DNA from: Roseovarius salincola
GTDB lineage: Bacteria > Pseudomonadota > Alphaproteobacteria > Rhodobacterales > Rhodobacteraceae
Assembly (NCBI RefSeq): GCF_026891095.1
Contig: NZ_JAPTNL010000013.1
Span: forward strand, 1-64,000
Direction of reading: 5' to 3'
DNA length: 64,000 nucleotides
The position numbers were made by a program, and so were the translations under genes. The notes under the pieces were generated by a model, which saw only the letters and a list, made by a program, of their open reading frames with translations, made no database searches and was not told the origin of the DNA. Of this stretch, positions 34,269 to 42,004 are shown piece after piece. Position 1 is the first letter of the stretch. The number at the start of each line of letters is the position of its first letter.

Positions 34269-34643
34269 TCAAGCCACGTCGCTCAGAACCCTTGCCAGAT
34301 CGAACAGGCGGCGGCGCTGGTTCTCGGGGATCGCGTAATAGGAGCGCACCAGATCCAGCGCTTCCTTGTCCCCCAGAAGATCGGCGGGCACCTTGTCGCT
34401 GCCCTGGCGCGGACTGTTCTCGCTTTCAAGGCCCTCGAAGAAGAAGCTGACCTCGACTCCCAGCGCATCGGCGATGTCCCAGAGCCGCGAAGCACTGACC
34501 CGGTTCGCCCCGGTTTCGTATTTCTGAATCTGCTGGAACTTGATTCCAACGCTTTCGGCAAGCTGTTGCTGGGTCATTCCGACCAGCCAACGGCGATGAC
34601 GTATACGCTTGCCGACATGCACATCAACGGGGTGCGGCATCAT
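34269..34643 (-). CDS. XRE-family transcriptional regulator
   Basis: The 124-residue protein has a Cro/CI helix-turn-helix (VGKRIRHRRWLVGMTQQQLAESVGIKFQQIQKYETGANRVSASRLWDIADALGV, here described in one domain at residues 10-65) and a short C-terminal tail with two helices. It is a widespread alphaproteobacterial single-domain regulator type. A second ATG lies one codon downstream. It is not in a clear operon. The 300-base gap upstream (34644-34951) has no gene and should contain two divergent promoters. Confidence 0.85.
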   Translation of the reverse strand: MMPHPVDVHVGKRIRHRRWLVGMTQQQLAESVGIKFQQIQKYETGANRVSASRLWDIADALGVEVSFFFEGLESENSPRQGSDKVPADLLGDKEALDLVRSYYAIPENQRRRLFDLARVLSDVA

Positions 34644-34951
34644 ATATTCCTTCCCTGATCATCGGTCCCGGAGAAACCCGTATGCGGATGGCCTCGTATG
34701 GAACCAAAAATAATTTTTAACGAACGCCGTGCATCCCATGCAGCGCGTTTCAAAGGTAGCATCGTCAAGGGAAAACACAAGATAGAACACTAATCCAATA
34801 CGTGACCCTGACCCTCCACGCTCAATCGTAGCGATTGCCCGGATCGAGAGCTTATCTATACAACCTCTGCTGGCACCTTGACAAGCCGTCACAGTTTCCT
34901 CCTGTGCAAACAGGGGCTTGCGGGCGGTGGATCAAGCTGCATCATGCAGAC

Positions 34952-35938
34952 ATGCGTGCTTTTCACATTGATTCGCCCGGTGCGGCCCCTGCTATACGCG
35001 ATCTTCCCGCGCCCGTTCCCGCCCCCGGCGAGCTGTGCTTGCGCATCGGTGCCTGTGGGCTGAATTTCGCCGACCTGCTGATGATCAGCGGCGATTACCA
35101 GGATACCCCACCTGCCCCCTTTACCCTGGGCATGGAAGTGGCGGGCACCGTCGAGGCGCTCGGCGCACCCCTTGACACGCCCCGCGATACCGACACTCCG
35201 CGCCCCGCCATCGGCAGCCGCGTCGCGGTTTTCGCCGGTCAGGGCGGTCTGGCTGAACAGGGCTGCTTTCCCGCCGACCGCGCCGTTCTCCTGCCCGACT
35301 CCATGAGCGACATCGACGCCGCCGCCTTCCAGATCGCCTATGGCACCAGCCATGTGGCGCTCGATCACAAGGCCCGCCTGCAACCGGGCGAAACCCTGCT
35401 GGTGCTGGGCGCGGCGGGGGGCGTCGGCCTGACCGCCGTCGAGATCGGCAAGCTGATGGGCGCACGGGTGATCGCCTGCGCGCGCGGCGCCGACAAGCTC
35501 GAGATCGCCCGCCAGGCCGGGGCCGATCACCTGATCGACGCCCGAACCGACGATATCCGCGCCGCCTGCAAGGACCTAGGCGGGGTCGATGTTGTCTATG
35601 ACCCGGTCGGCGGCGATCAGTTCGACGCCGCCTTTCGCGCCTGCAACCCCGAGGGGCGCATCCTCACCATCGGCTTTGCCAGCGGCACGGTGCCCCTGAT
35701 CAAGGCCAATCACCTTCTGGTCAAGAATCTGAGCGTGATGGGACTCTACTGGGGCGGCTACCTGAAATTCCGCCCCTCGGTCGTCACCGGCAGCATGGCG
35801 CAATTGCTGCGCTGGTACGAAGCCGGGCGCATCAAGCCGCATGTCAGCCATGTGCTGCCGCTCGATCGCGCCGCCGAGGGGCTCGATCTTCTGCGCCAGC
35901 GCAAATCGACCGGCAAGGTGGTGGTCACGCCGCGTTGA
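34952..35938 (+). CDS. NADPH:quinone oxidoreductase family protein
   Basis: The 328-residue protein is a second zinc-free MDR enzyme: GACGLNFADLLMISGDYQ, the nucleotide motif GAAGGVGLTAVEIGKL and RQKSTGKVVV at the end. I start it at the ATG at 34952 (MRAFHIDSPGAAP), where family similarity begins; the longer frame from 34835 lacks it. The last codons overlap the convergent LysR gene by 14 bases. The physiological substrate is unknown. Confidence 0.82.
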   Translation: MRAFHIDSPGAAPAIRDLPAPVPAPGELCLRIGACGLNFADLLMISGDYQDTPPAPFTLGMEVAGTVEALGAPLDTPRDTDTPRPAIGSRVAVFAGQGGLAEQGCFPADRAVLLPDSMSDIDAAAFQIAYGTSHVALDHKARLQPGETLLVLGAAGGVGLTAVEIGKLMGARVIACARGADKLEIARQAGADHLIDARTDDIRAACKDLGGVDVVYDPVGGDQFDAAFRACNPEGRILTIGFASGTVPLIKANHLLVKNLSVMGLYWGGYLKFRPSVVTGSMAQLLRWYEAGRIKPHVSHVLPLDRAAEGLDLLRQRKSTGKVVVTPR

Positions 35939-36806
35939 TATTCACCGCCAGCGACGGGCGCAGCGCGCCGTAACCCTGGCGCAGCAGCCCCGCCATCTGC
36001 TCAAGCAGCTCGTCACGCCCGCCCCGCATGTAAAGATTGATCTTCTGCACCCCCAGATCGGGCAGCGCGCCCCCCGGCGCGATCGCCTCCAGATGCGGCG
36101 GGATGCTGTCCTCCAGCAAGGCGCCAACCGCCAGATCGGCGCTGGTCAGCGCCTCGATGGTGCGCTCCTCGGTCGATTCCACCGCCATTTCCCAGTCGAT
36201 ACCGGCCTCTTCCAACCGCCGCAGGACGATCGGGCGAAAGATGCAATAGGTGCAAAAGGCCAGCCGCAAGGGCCGCTTCTTCCAGGCCAGCCCGTCGCGC
36301 GCGCCGACCCAGCGCAAGGGCATCTCGGTCAGGGTCTCGCCCCCCGCGCCGACGCCCTCCTCGGTGGTCACGATCAGATCCGCCTCGCCCTTCTGCAATG
36401 CCGCCCGCAGCGCCACCGTGCTTGACGACTTGAGATGCACCTTCACCCGCGGGAAGGCCGCGTTGAAGGTCTTGAGCACCCTTGGCACCACCGGATAGAC
36501 CACGTCATGCGGCACCCCGATGACAATCTCACCCTCGTAGCTTTCCTCGGTCAGGCGTCCCACCACCTCGTCGTTCATCTCCAGGATCCGGCGCGCATAG
36601 CCCAGCAATTGCTCGCCCGCCGCCGTCAGCGCAATGGCGCGGTTGCTGCGGTCCAGCAAGGTCAGGCCCAGCAGATCCTCAAGCCGCTTGATCTGCATCG
36701 ACACCGCCGATTGCGTCAGATGCAGCATGCCCGCCGCGCGGGTGACACCACCGCAATCGGCCACCGCCACGAAGGAGCGCAGGGTCGTCATGTCCAGATT
36801 GCGCAT
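35925..36806 (-). CDS. LysR-family transcriptional regulator
   Basis: The 293-residue protein has the LysR winged helix (LRSFVAVADCGGVTRAAGML, then HLTQSAVSMQIKRLEDLLG) and a periplasmic-binding-like effector domain. AGGTGA lies upstream of the ATG at 36806. It is divergent from the DUF1127 gene, with 124 bases between, and LysR proteins often control the divergent gene. Confidence 0.88.
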   Translation of the reverse strand: MRNLDMTTLRSFVAVADCGGVTRAAGMLHLTQSAVSMQIKRLEDLLGLTLLDRSNRAIALTAAGEQLLGYARRILEMNDEVVGRLTEESYEGEIVIGVPHDVVYPVVPRVLKTFNAAFPRVKVHLKSSSTVALRAALQKGEADLIVTTEEGVGAGGETLTEMPLRWVGARDGLAWKKRPLRLAFCTYCIFRPIVLRRLEEAGIDWEMAVESTEERTIEALTSADLAVGALLEDSIPPHLEAIAPGGALPDLGVQKINLYMRGGRDELLEQMAGLLRQGYGALRPSLAVNINAA

Positions 36807-36930
36807 AGCATCACCTTTCTTGATGGAGCTGGCAACAAACATTCGTTTTCAAAATGCCAAATCCTCCTGCATTTATCAACATGTAAAATATGAACGCGCA
36901 ATTCCATCACGAACATGAAAGGACAAACCC

Positions 36931-37143
36931 ATGGCATTTCTCTCGCTGTCCCGCCTCACCGCACCCCATACCCGCAGCCAGGCACCCTCGCTGCGCGACC
37001 TTCTTGCGCTCCATCGCCAGCGCCGTCAGCTGGCGCGCCTCGACGCCGCCGCGCTCAGGGATATCGGCCTCGACCCGCACAGCGCCGGGGCCGAGTCCCG
37101 CCGCCCGCTCTGGGACGTCCCGCGGCATTGGCATCAAAACTGA
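36931..37143 (+). CDS. DUF1127-domain small protein
   Basis: The 70-residue, Arg-rich protein has the DUF1127 pattern RQLARLDAAALRDIGLDP and ends with RRPLWDVPRHWHQN. Related small proteins in alphaproteobacteria take part in RNA turnover and phosphate or C1 metabolism. It is divergent from the LysR gene. Confidence 0.8.
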   Translation: MAFLSLSRLTAPHTRSQAPSLRDLLALHRQRRQLARLDAAALRDIGLDPHSAGAESRRPLWDVPRHWHQN

Positions 37144-37208
37144 GTCAATCCGTCATCTTCGCTCCGGTAAAGCTTGAAAAAAGCCCTGCCCTCACCGATA
37201 TTACCTGC

Positions 37209-37229
37209 AAAGCCCCGCGACGGGGCTTT
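37209..37229 (+). terminator. Hairpin between the DUF1127 and Bax1-like genes
   Basis: A perfect stem AAAGCCCCG/CGGGGCTTT around CGA ends in a short T-run followed by C. It probably ends the DUF1127 transcript. The downstream ribosome site GGAGG follows 15 bases later, so it could also affect translation of the next gene. Confidence 0.6.
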
Positions 37230-37253
37230 CAGCTTCACATGTCGGAGGTATTA

Positions 37254-37973
37254 ATGGCAGAGTTTGACACAATCCGGACGGGGGCTGGCGCCCGTTCCGC
37301 CCAGATTGACGCGGGGCTTCGCGCCCACATGAACAAGGTTTACGGCACCATGTCCGTGGGCATGTTGCTGACATTCGCCGCGGCCTGGGCCGTGGGCACG
37401 AACGCCGCGCTCTTCGAGACGCTGTTCACCGGGATCACCCGCTGGATCGTGATGTTCGCCCCGCTGATCATGGTCTTCGCCTTCAGCGCGATGATCAACA
37501 AGATGTCGGCGGCGGCCGCGCAGCTCTTCTTCTACGCCTTCGCGGCGGTGATGGGCGTGTCCATCAGCTATATCTTCGTGGTCTTCACCGACTACTCGAT
37601 CGCTCAGGTCTTCCTGATCACGGCAATCGCCTTCGCGGGCCTGTCGCTCTGGGGCTACACCACGAAAAAGGACATCTCCGGCTGGGGCAGCTTCCTCATC
37701 ATGGGACTGATCGGCCTGATCGTGGCCTCGATCGTCAACATCTTCCTCGGCTCGCCGGCGATCATGTTCGCGATCTCGATCATCGGTGTGCTGATCTTCG
37801 CAGGCCTCACCGCCTACGACACGCAGGATATCAAGAACGAGTATCTCGCCCATGCCCAGCATGGCGACAGCGAATGGCTCGGAAAATCCGCGATCATGGG
37901 CGCGCTGCGTCTCTATCTCGACTTCATCAACATGTTCATCATGCTGCTGAATCTCCTCGGTCAGCGCGAGTAA
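37254..37973 (+). CDS. Bax inhibitor-1/YccA-family membrane protein
   Basis: The 239-residue protein has seven membrane helices and the UPF0005 pattern (KVYGTMSVGMLLTFAAAW; GLTAYDTQDIKNEY near the end, with the conserved aspartates). GGAGG stands five bases before the ATG at 37254; the longer frame from 36915 runs through the DUF1127 gene and is false. Family members are linked to calcium leak and to FtsH-dependent protein quality control. Confidence 0.88.
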   Translation: MAEFDTIRTGAGARSAQIDAGLRAHMNKVYGTMSVGMLLTFAAAWAVGTNAALFETLFTGITRWIVMFAPLIMVFAFSAMINKMSAAAAQLFFYAFAAVMGVSISYIFVVFTDYSIAQVFLITAIAFAGLSLWGYTTKKDISGWGSFLIMGLIGLIVASIVNIFLGSPAIMFAISIIGVLIFAGLTAYDTQDIKNEYLAHAQHGDSEWLGKSAIMGALRLYLDFINMFIMLLNLLGQRE

Positions 37974-38000
37974 ACCCGCGCTCATACCATGCCATCATCA

Positions 38001-38029
38001 GGGGCCGGTCACAGCGACCGGCCCTTTTT
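38001..38029 (+). terminator. Intrinsic terminator of the Bax1-like gene
   Basis: A perfect 9-bp stem GGGCCGGTC/GACCGGCCC with loop ACAGC is followed by five T. It begins 28 bases after the stop codon. Confidence 0.85.
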
Positions 38030-38059
38030 CATGGCCCGCCCCGCCCTTCATCTGGCTTC

Positions 38060-38093
38060 AAATACCTCGGGGGGTCCGGGGGGCCGGCCCCCC
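38060..38093. repeat. GC-rich gene-end inverted repeat (copy 2)
   Basis: AAATACCTCGGGGG leads to a 16-base perfect palindrome, GGGGGGCC/GGCCCCCC, at 38078-38093. The lead-in matches that at 32897 with small changes. It lies between the two convergent terminators. Confidence 0.6.
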
Positions 38094-38125
38094 GGCCTTG
38101 CCCCGAAAACACCCCCGGAATCAAG

Positions 38126-38152
38126 AAAGCCGCGCCCTGACGGCGCGGCTTT
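38126..38152 (-). terminator. Intrinsic terminator of rpmG
   Basis: On the minus strand an 11-bp perfect stem AAAGCCGCGCC/GGCGCGGCTTT with loop GTCAG lies 25 bases behind the rpmG stop. The T-run is short. Confidence 0.75.
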
Positions 38153-38177
38153 CCGATAACCTGCGGTCGGCTTGATC

Positions 38178-38345
38178 CTACTTGATCTTGCCTTCCTTGT
38201 ACTCGACATGCTTGCGCGCTACCGGGTCGTATTTGCGCACCACCATCTTCTCGGTCATGGTGCGCGCGTTCTTCTTGGTCACGTAGAAATGGCCCGTGCC
38301 TGCGGTCGAGTTCAGACGGATCTTGATGGTCGTCGGCTTCGCCAT
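38178..38345 (-). CDS. rpmG: 50S ribosomal protein L33
   Basis: The 55-residue protein reads [20 protein letters not shown], then [20 protein letters not shown] and [15 protein letters not shown], the standard bacterial L33 of the zinc-free type. AGGAGAG stands before the ATG. It is a component of the large ribosomal subunit near the E site. Confidence 0.97.
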   Translation of the reverse strand: MAKPTTIKIRLNSTAGTGHFYVTKKNARTMTEKMVVRKYDPVARKHVEYKEGKIK

Positions 38346-38453
38346 TTTGCTCTCTCCTGCACCGGACGCGCTGCGCGCCCGTGAAATTCGTCATGAAGCC
38401 TGCCTTTTAAAGGCGCGCGCGCCCGAGTCAACCGGTTTTTCCGGCCCCCGCGC

Positions 38454-39062
38454 TCAGTTCGAGGACAGCCGCGTCGGCATCCGGTAGAAATGATGCACAC
38501 CGATCGTCGCGGTGCGCGGAAAGGCCCGCGCCCAGCGCGGATTGACCGCCCGTGTGTGGTAATGTGTGGCGCCATCGGTCAGACGGCGCGGCGCGCCATC
38601 CACCATCAGCCCGGCAACCTTGCCCACCTCGCGATAGGCCCCCTTCTCGGCGATCACCTCCTCATGGCCATCGCAGGTATAGGTGAACTGGCAGGCGAAC
38701 TTGCGCCCGGTGCCCTGATGCACGACGCCACAGATCGAATCCGGGAACTCGGCACTGTCGACCCGGTTCATGATCACCTCGGCCACGGCGAACTGCCCGC
38801 GCACGCTTTCGCCGCGCGCCTCGAAGTAAAGCGCCTCGGCCAGGCACTGCCACTCCTCGCCACCCTTGACGGCATCGACCTGCGCAAGCCAGTCGCGCGA
38901 ATATTCCACATCCGTTTCCGGCTGCGAGAGGTAGCTCGCCCGCCGCTCGCCTGAAATCTGGCCCAGTGCCAGCCGTTCCTGTTCGAAAAGGCGCTTCACG
39001 GGCGTGTCCGCGGCAGCGGCCGTGCCGAGCGCCATGCAGCACATCACAATCAGTCTGAACAT
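38454..39062 (-). CDS. SleB-type cell wall hydrolase (Hydrolase_2)
   Basis: The 202-residue protein has a signal peptide (MFRLIVMCCMALGTAAAAD) and the SleB/CwlJ domain: LAEALYFEARGESVRGQFAV, VIMNRVDS, GVVHQGTGRKFACQFTYTCDG and ATHYHTRAVNPRWA. The catalytic glutamate lies in YFEARGE. It is likely a lytic transglycosylase or amidase in peptidoglycan turnover; this bacterium is not a spore former. The start at 39062 gives a clean signal peptide. Confidence 0.87.
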   Translation of the reverse strand: MFRLIVMCCMALGTAAAADTPVKRLFEQERLALGQISGERRASYLSQPETDVEYSRDWLAQVDAVKGGEEWQCLAEALYFEARGESVRGQFAVAEVIMNRVDSAEFPDSICGVVHQGTGRKFACQFTYTCDGHEEVIAEKGAYREVGKVAGLMVDGAPRRLTDGATHYHTRAVNPRWARAFPRTATIGVHHFYRMPTRLSSN

Positions 39063-39230
39063 TCTTAATCCCCCAGCGCGGCCCCCAGTCGGCCGCAAAA
39101 CTATCCGGGGCACATAGTCAAATTCGCCGGGAACGTCCAGTCCACGACATTAAAGGACGGAAAACGACCGGATTCCCGCCGATAGCGCGCGTTGCGCGGT
39201 CGCATATGTTGCGCAGGCGCGCCCTGCGCC

Positions 39231-41819
39231 CTACCCGGTCTTGTCCTTCACGGCCAGTTGTGCGGCAGCCAGTCGCGCCACCGGCACACGGAAGGGCGAA
39301 CAGGAAACATAGTCGAATCCCGCCGCCCGGCAGAAGGCGATTGATTCGGGGTTGCCGCCATGTTCGCCACAGATCGACAGCACCAGTTCGGGCTTGGCGG
39401 CGCGCCCCCTCTCGGCACCGATACGCAACAGTTCCCCCACCCCGTCCACATCCAGCGTGTGAAACGGGTCCTCGGGGTAAACGCCCTGCTGCACATAGGC
39501 CGACATGAAACGCCCCGCATCGTCGCGGCTCAGACCATAGGTCATCTGCGTCAGGTCATTGGTGCCGAAACTCAGAAACGACACATGCGGCGCGATATCC
39601 CCGGCCCTCAGCGCCGCGCGCGGCGTTTCCACCATCACGCCCAGCCGATAGGTGAAATCCTGACCGCTCTCGCTGCGCACGGCCGCCGCCGCCGCGTCGA
39701 TACGGGCCTTGACCAGCTCGACCTCGCGCATGGCGCTGACCAGCGGGATCATGATCTCGGGCACCACCGGCGCGCCCTCGTGGCTCGCCTCGATCGTCGC
39801 CTCGAAGATCGCGCGCGCCTGCATGTCGTAGATCTCGGGCACCGTAATGCCCAGCCTGACACCGCGCATCCCCAGCATCGGGTTATATTCGCCCAGCGCC
39901 TCGACCCGCCGCGTCACGTCCGACAAGGGCAGGTCCAGCGCCTCGGCCAGCTCGCGCATGCCGCTGCGATCCGATGGGAGGAACTCATGCAATGGCGGAT
40001 CGAACAGACGGATACAGACGGGCTGCCCCTGCATGATGCGGAACAGGTCGATGAAATCGGCCCGCTGCATCGGCAACAGCCGCTCCAGCACCGCCGCGCG
40101 GTCCTCGCTGGAATCGGCAAAGATCATCTCGCGCATCACCGTCAGGCGGTCGGTCTCGAAGAACATGTGCTCGGTGCGGCAAAGCCCGATCCCCTGGGCG
40201 CGGAAATTCCGGGCAACCTCGGCATCGGCGGGCGTGTCGGCATTGGCGCGCACCGCGATATCGCGCGCCAGATCGGCCCAGGTCATCAGCGTCTGGAAGG
40301 ATTCGTCGCGCGCCGCCTCCAAAAGCGGCGCCTCCCCCGCCAGAACCTCGCCATTCGTGCCGTCTATGGTGACCGTGTCACCCTTCTTCAGAACCCGCCC
40401 GCCGGGCAGATTGAGTTGCTTGCGCACCGGATCGAGACCGATCTGCGACGCCCCCACCACGCAAGGCAGGCCGATACCGCGCCCGATCACCGCCGCATGG
40501 CTGGTCATGCCGCCGCGCTCGGTCAGCACCGCCACCGCCGCATGCATGCCGCGTATATCCTCGGGGCTGGTTTCCCGGCGCACCAGCACCACCGCCTCGC
40601 CCTTCGCCGCCGCTGCCTGCGCCGCCTCGGCGGTAAAGACGATCCGCCCGCTCGCGGCACCGGGGCTGGCCGCCACGCCCCGCGTCAGCACGTCGCGTGC
40701 CGCCTCCGGGTCGACCTGGCGGTGCAGCAATTCATTCAATGCGCGCGGCTCGATGCGCATCAATGCCTCTTCGCGCGCAATGATCCCGTCCTCGGCCAGC
40801 GCCACCGCGATCGCCACCGCCGCGCGCGCATTGCGCGCCACGCGCACCCCGTCCAGCACATAGACCTCGCCATTCTCGATGGTGAACTCCACCTGCATTT
40901 CCTCGCGCAGCTTGCCGCGCATGAGTTCAGTGCAGGATTTCAGCGTTGCGAAGGCCTCCGGCGCCAGCTCCTCCAAAGACGGCCCGCGCGGATCGCGCTC
41001 AAGAAACAGCGCACCCGCGCCCCCGCTCAGCGCCTCGCGCCCCTGGCTCTGGCTCAGGTAGCGTCCGGTGATCTGGCGCGCACCGGTCTGGCTGTCCACC
41101 AGTTGCATCACCCCCGAGCCGCGTTCCCCTTCCCCAAGACCAAACGCCATCTCCTGCACCACAAGGCCCAGCCCCGCATCGGCGGGCGCACCCTTGGCCT
41201 GCCGCAACAGCCGCGCCGTCGTGCCCTCCCAGGCGCGCGCCATCGAGCGCAGCACCTCGGCCAGCTGCACCGCCGTCTTCTGGGGGAAATCCTCCTCGGT
41301 CTCCTCCTCATAGGCGCGCAGCGCCTGGCCCAGCCCGATCACCGGATCACTCGACACCTCGTCGAAGATATCCGGGTCAAGCCGCGCCACATGAATCGCA
41401 TAGGATTGCACGAAGCGCAGATAAAGTTCCGATGCCGCCAGCTTGCCCAGCCGGTCGCTCAACTGCACGAACTTGCCGTCATTCATCCCGATATTCAGCA
41501 CCGCCCCCGGCCCGCCCCAATCGGGGTCCTCCGACGAGGGGCGCACGCAAAGCAGCGCCTCGGAATCGAACGGCGCCAGCAGCGCGTCCATGTCGGGCAT
41601 CTCGCCGGCGGCGATTCCATGCACCGCGTCGAACGACAACGCGATCGTGCGCGGCACCGGCATGTTCAGCCGCACCAGCCGCTGAAGACATTTCGCGCGC
41701 CCGCCATGGGTGCTGGCCGCCATGGGCGCCGAGTCCGTGATCAGGGTGATATCTGGATCGCTTTGCTGCACTGCGGCACCTTTGCTGAATTGGCGCAGAA
41801 TACGCGCGATCCGTGGCAT
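39231..41819 (-). CDS. ppdK: Pyruvate, phosphate dikinase
   Basis: The 862-residue enzyme interconverts pyruvate and phosphoenolpyruvate with ATP and phosphate. It shows the phosphohistidine domain with TERGGMTSHAAVIGRG (H441) and the C-terminal PEP domain with EYNPMLGMRGVRLG, LSFGTNDLTQMTYG and ICGEHGGNP. The N-terminal ATP-binding part is divergent (THGGRAKCLQRLV replaces the usual GGKGANL). I start it at 41819; ATGs further in are possible. It supports gluconeogenesis in the Roseobacter group. Confidence 0.9.
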   Translation of the reverse strand: MPRIARILRQFSKGAAVQQSDPDITLITDSAPMAASTHGGRAKCLQRLVRLNMPVPRTIALSFDAVHGIAAGEMPDMDALLAPFDSEALLCVRPSSEDPDWGGPGAVLNIGMNDGKFVQLSDRLGKLAASELYLRFVQSYAIHVARLDPDIFDEVSSDPVIGLGQALRAYEEETEEDFPQKTAVQLAEVLRSMARAWEGTTARLLRQAKGAPADAGLGLVVQEMAFGLGEGERGSGVMQLVDSQTGARQITGRYLSQSQGREALSGGAGALFLERDPRGPSLEELAPEAFATLKSCTELMRGKLREEMQVEFTIENGEVYVLDGVRVARNARAAVAIAVALAEDGIIAREEALMRIEPRALNELLHRQVDPEAARDVLTRGVAASPGAASGRIVFTAEAAQAAAAKGEAVVLVRRETSPEDIRGMHAAVAVLTERGGMTSHAAVIGRGIGLPCVVGASQIGLDPVRKQLNLPGGRVLKKGDTVTIDGTNGEVLAGEAPLLEAARDESFQTLMTWADLARDIAVRANADTPADAEVARNFRAQGIGLCRTEHMFFETDRLTVMREMIFADSSEDRAAVLERLLPMQRADFIDLFRIMQGQPVCIRLFDPPLHEFLPSDRSGMRELAEALDLPLSDVTRRVEALGEYNPMLGMRGVRLGITVPEIYDMQARAIFEATIEASHEGAPVVPEIMIPLVSAMREVELVKARIDAAAAAVRSESGQDFTYRLGVMVETPRAALRAGDIAPHVSFLSFGTNDLTQMTYGLSRDDAGRFMSAYVQQGVYPEDPFHTLDVDGVGELLRIGAERGRAAKPELVLSICGEHGGNPESIAFCRAAGFDYVSCSPFRVPVARLAAAQLAVKDKTG

Positions 41820-41897
41820 GGCAAGGGGGAGCCCGAAAAGATTCCCGTCGCGCCCCGGCGGCCGCCCTGTCCGGCAGCGGAATCGCCCCGACAGGCG

Positions 41898-41956
41898 GTT
41901 TTGTACATAAACCACCGCGCGCGCGGCGAATCCGGTACAGAACCGGCGTACAAAAC
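41898..41956. promoter_or_regulatory. Inverted GTTTTGTAC/GTACAAAAC pair upstream of ppdK
   Basis: Two 9-base arms (41898-41906 and 41948-41956) face each other across 41 bases in the short gap before ppdK. Paired half-sites at this distance could bind a regulator as two dimers or by looping. The regulator is unknown. Confidence 0.4.
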
Positions 41957-42004
41957 GGACGTTTCGTACCAAATATCCGCCTGTCGCCCGCGCTGGCGGC
42001 GCGC

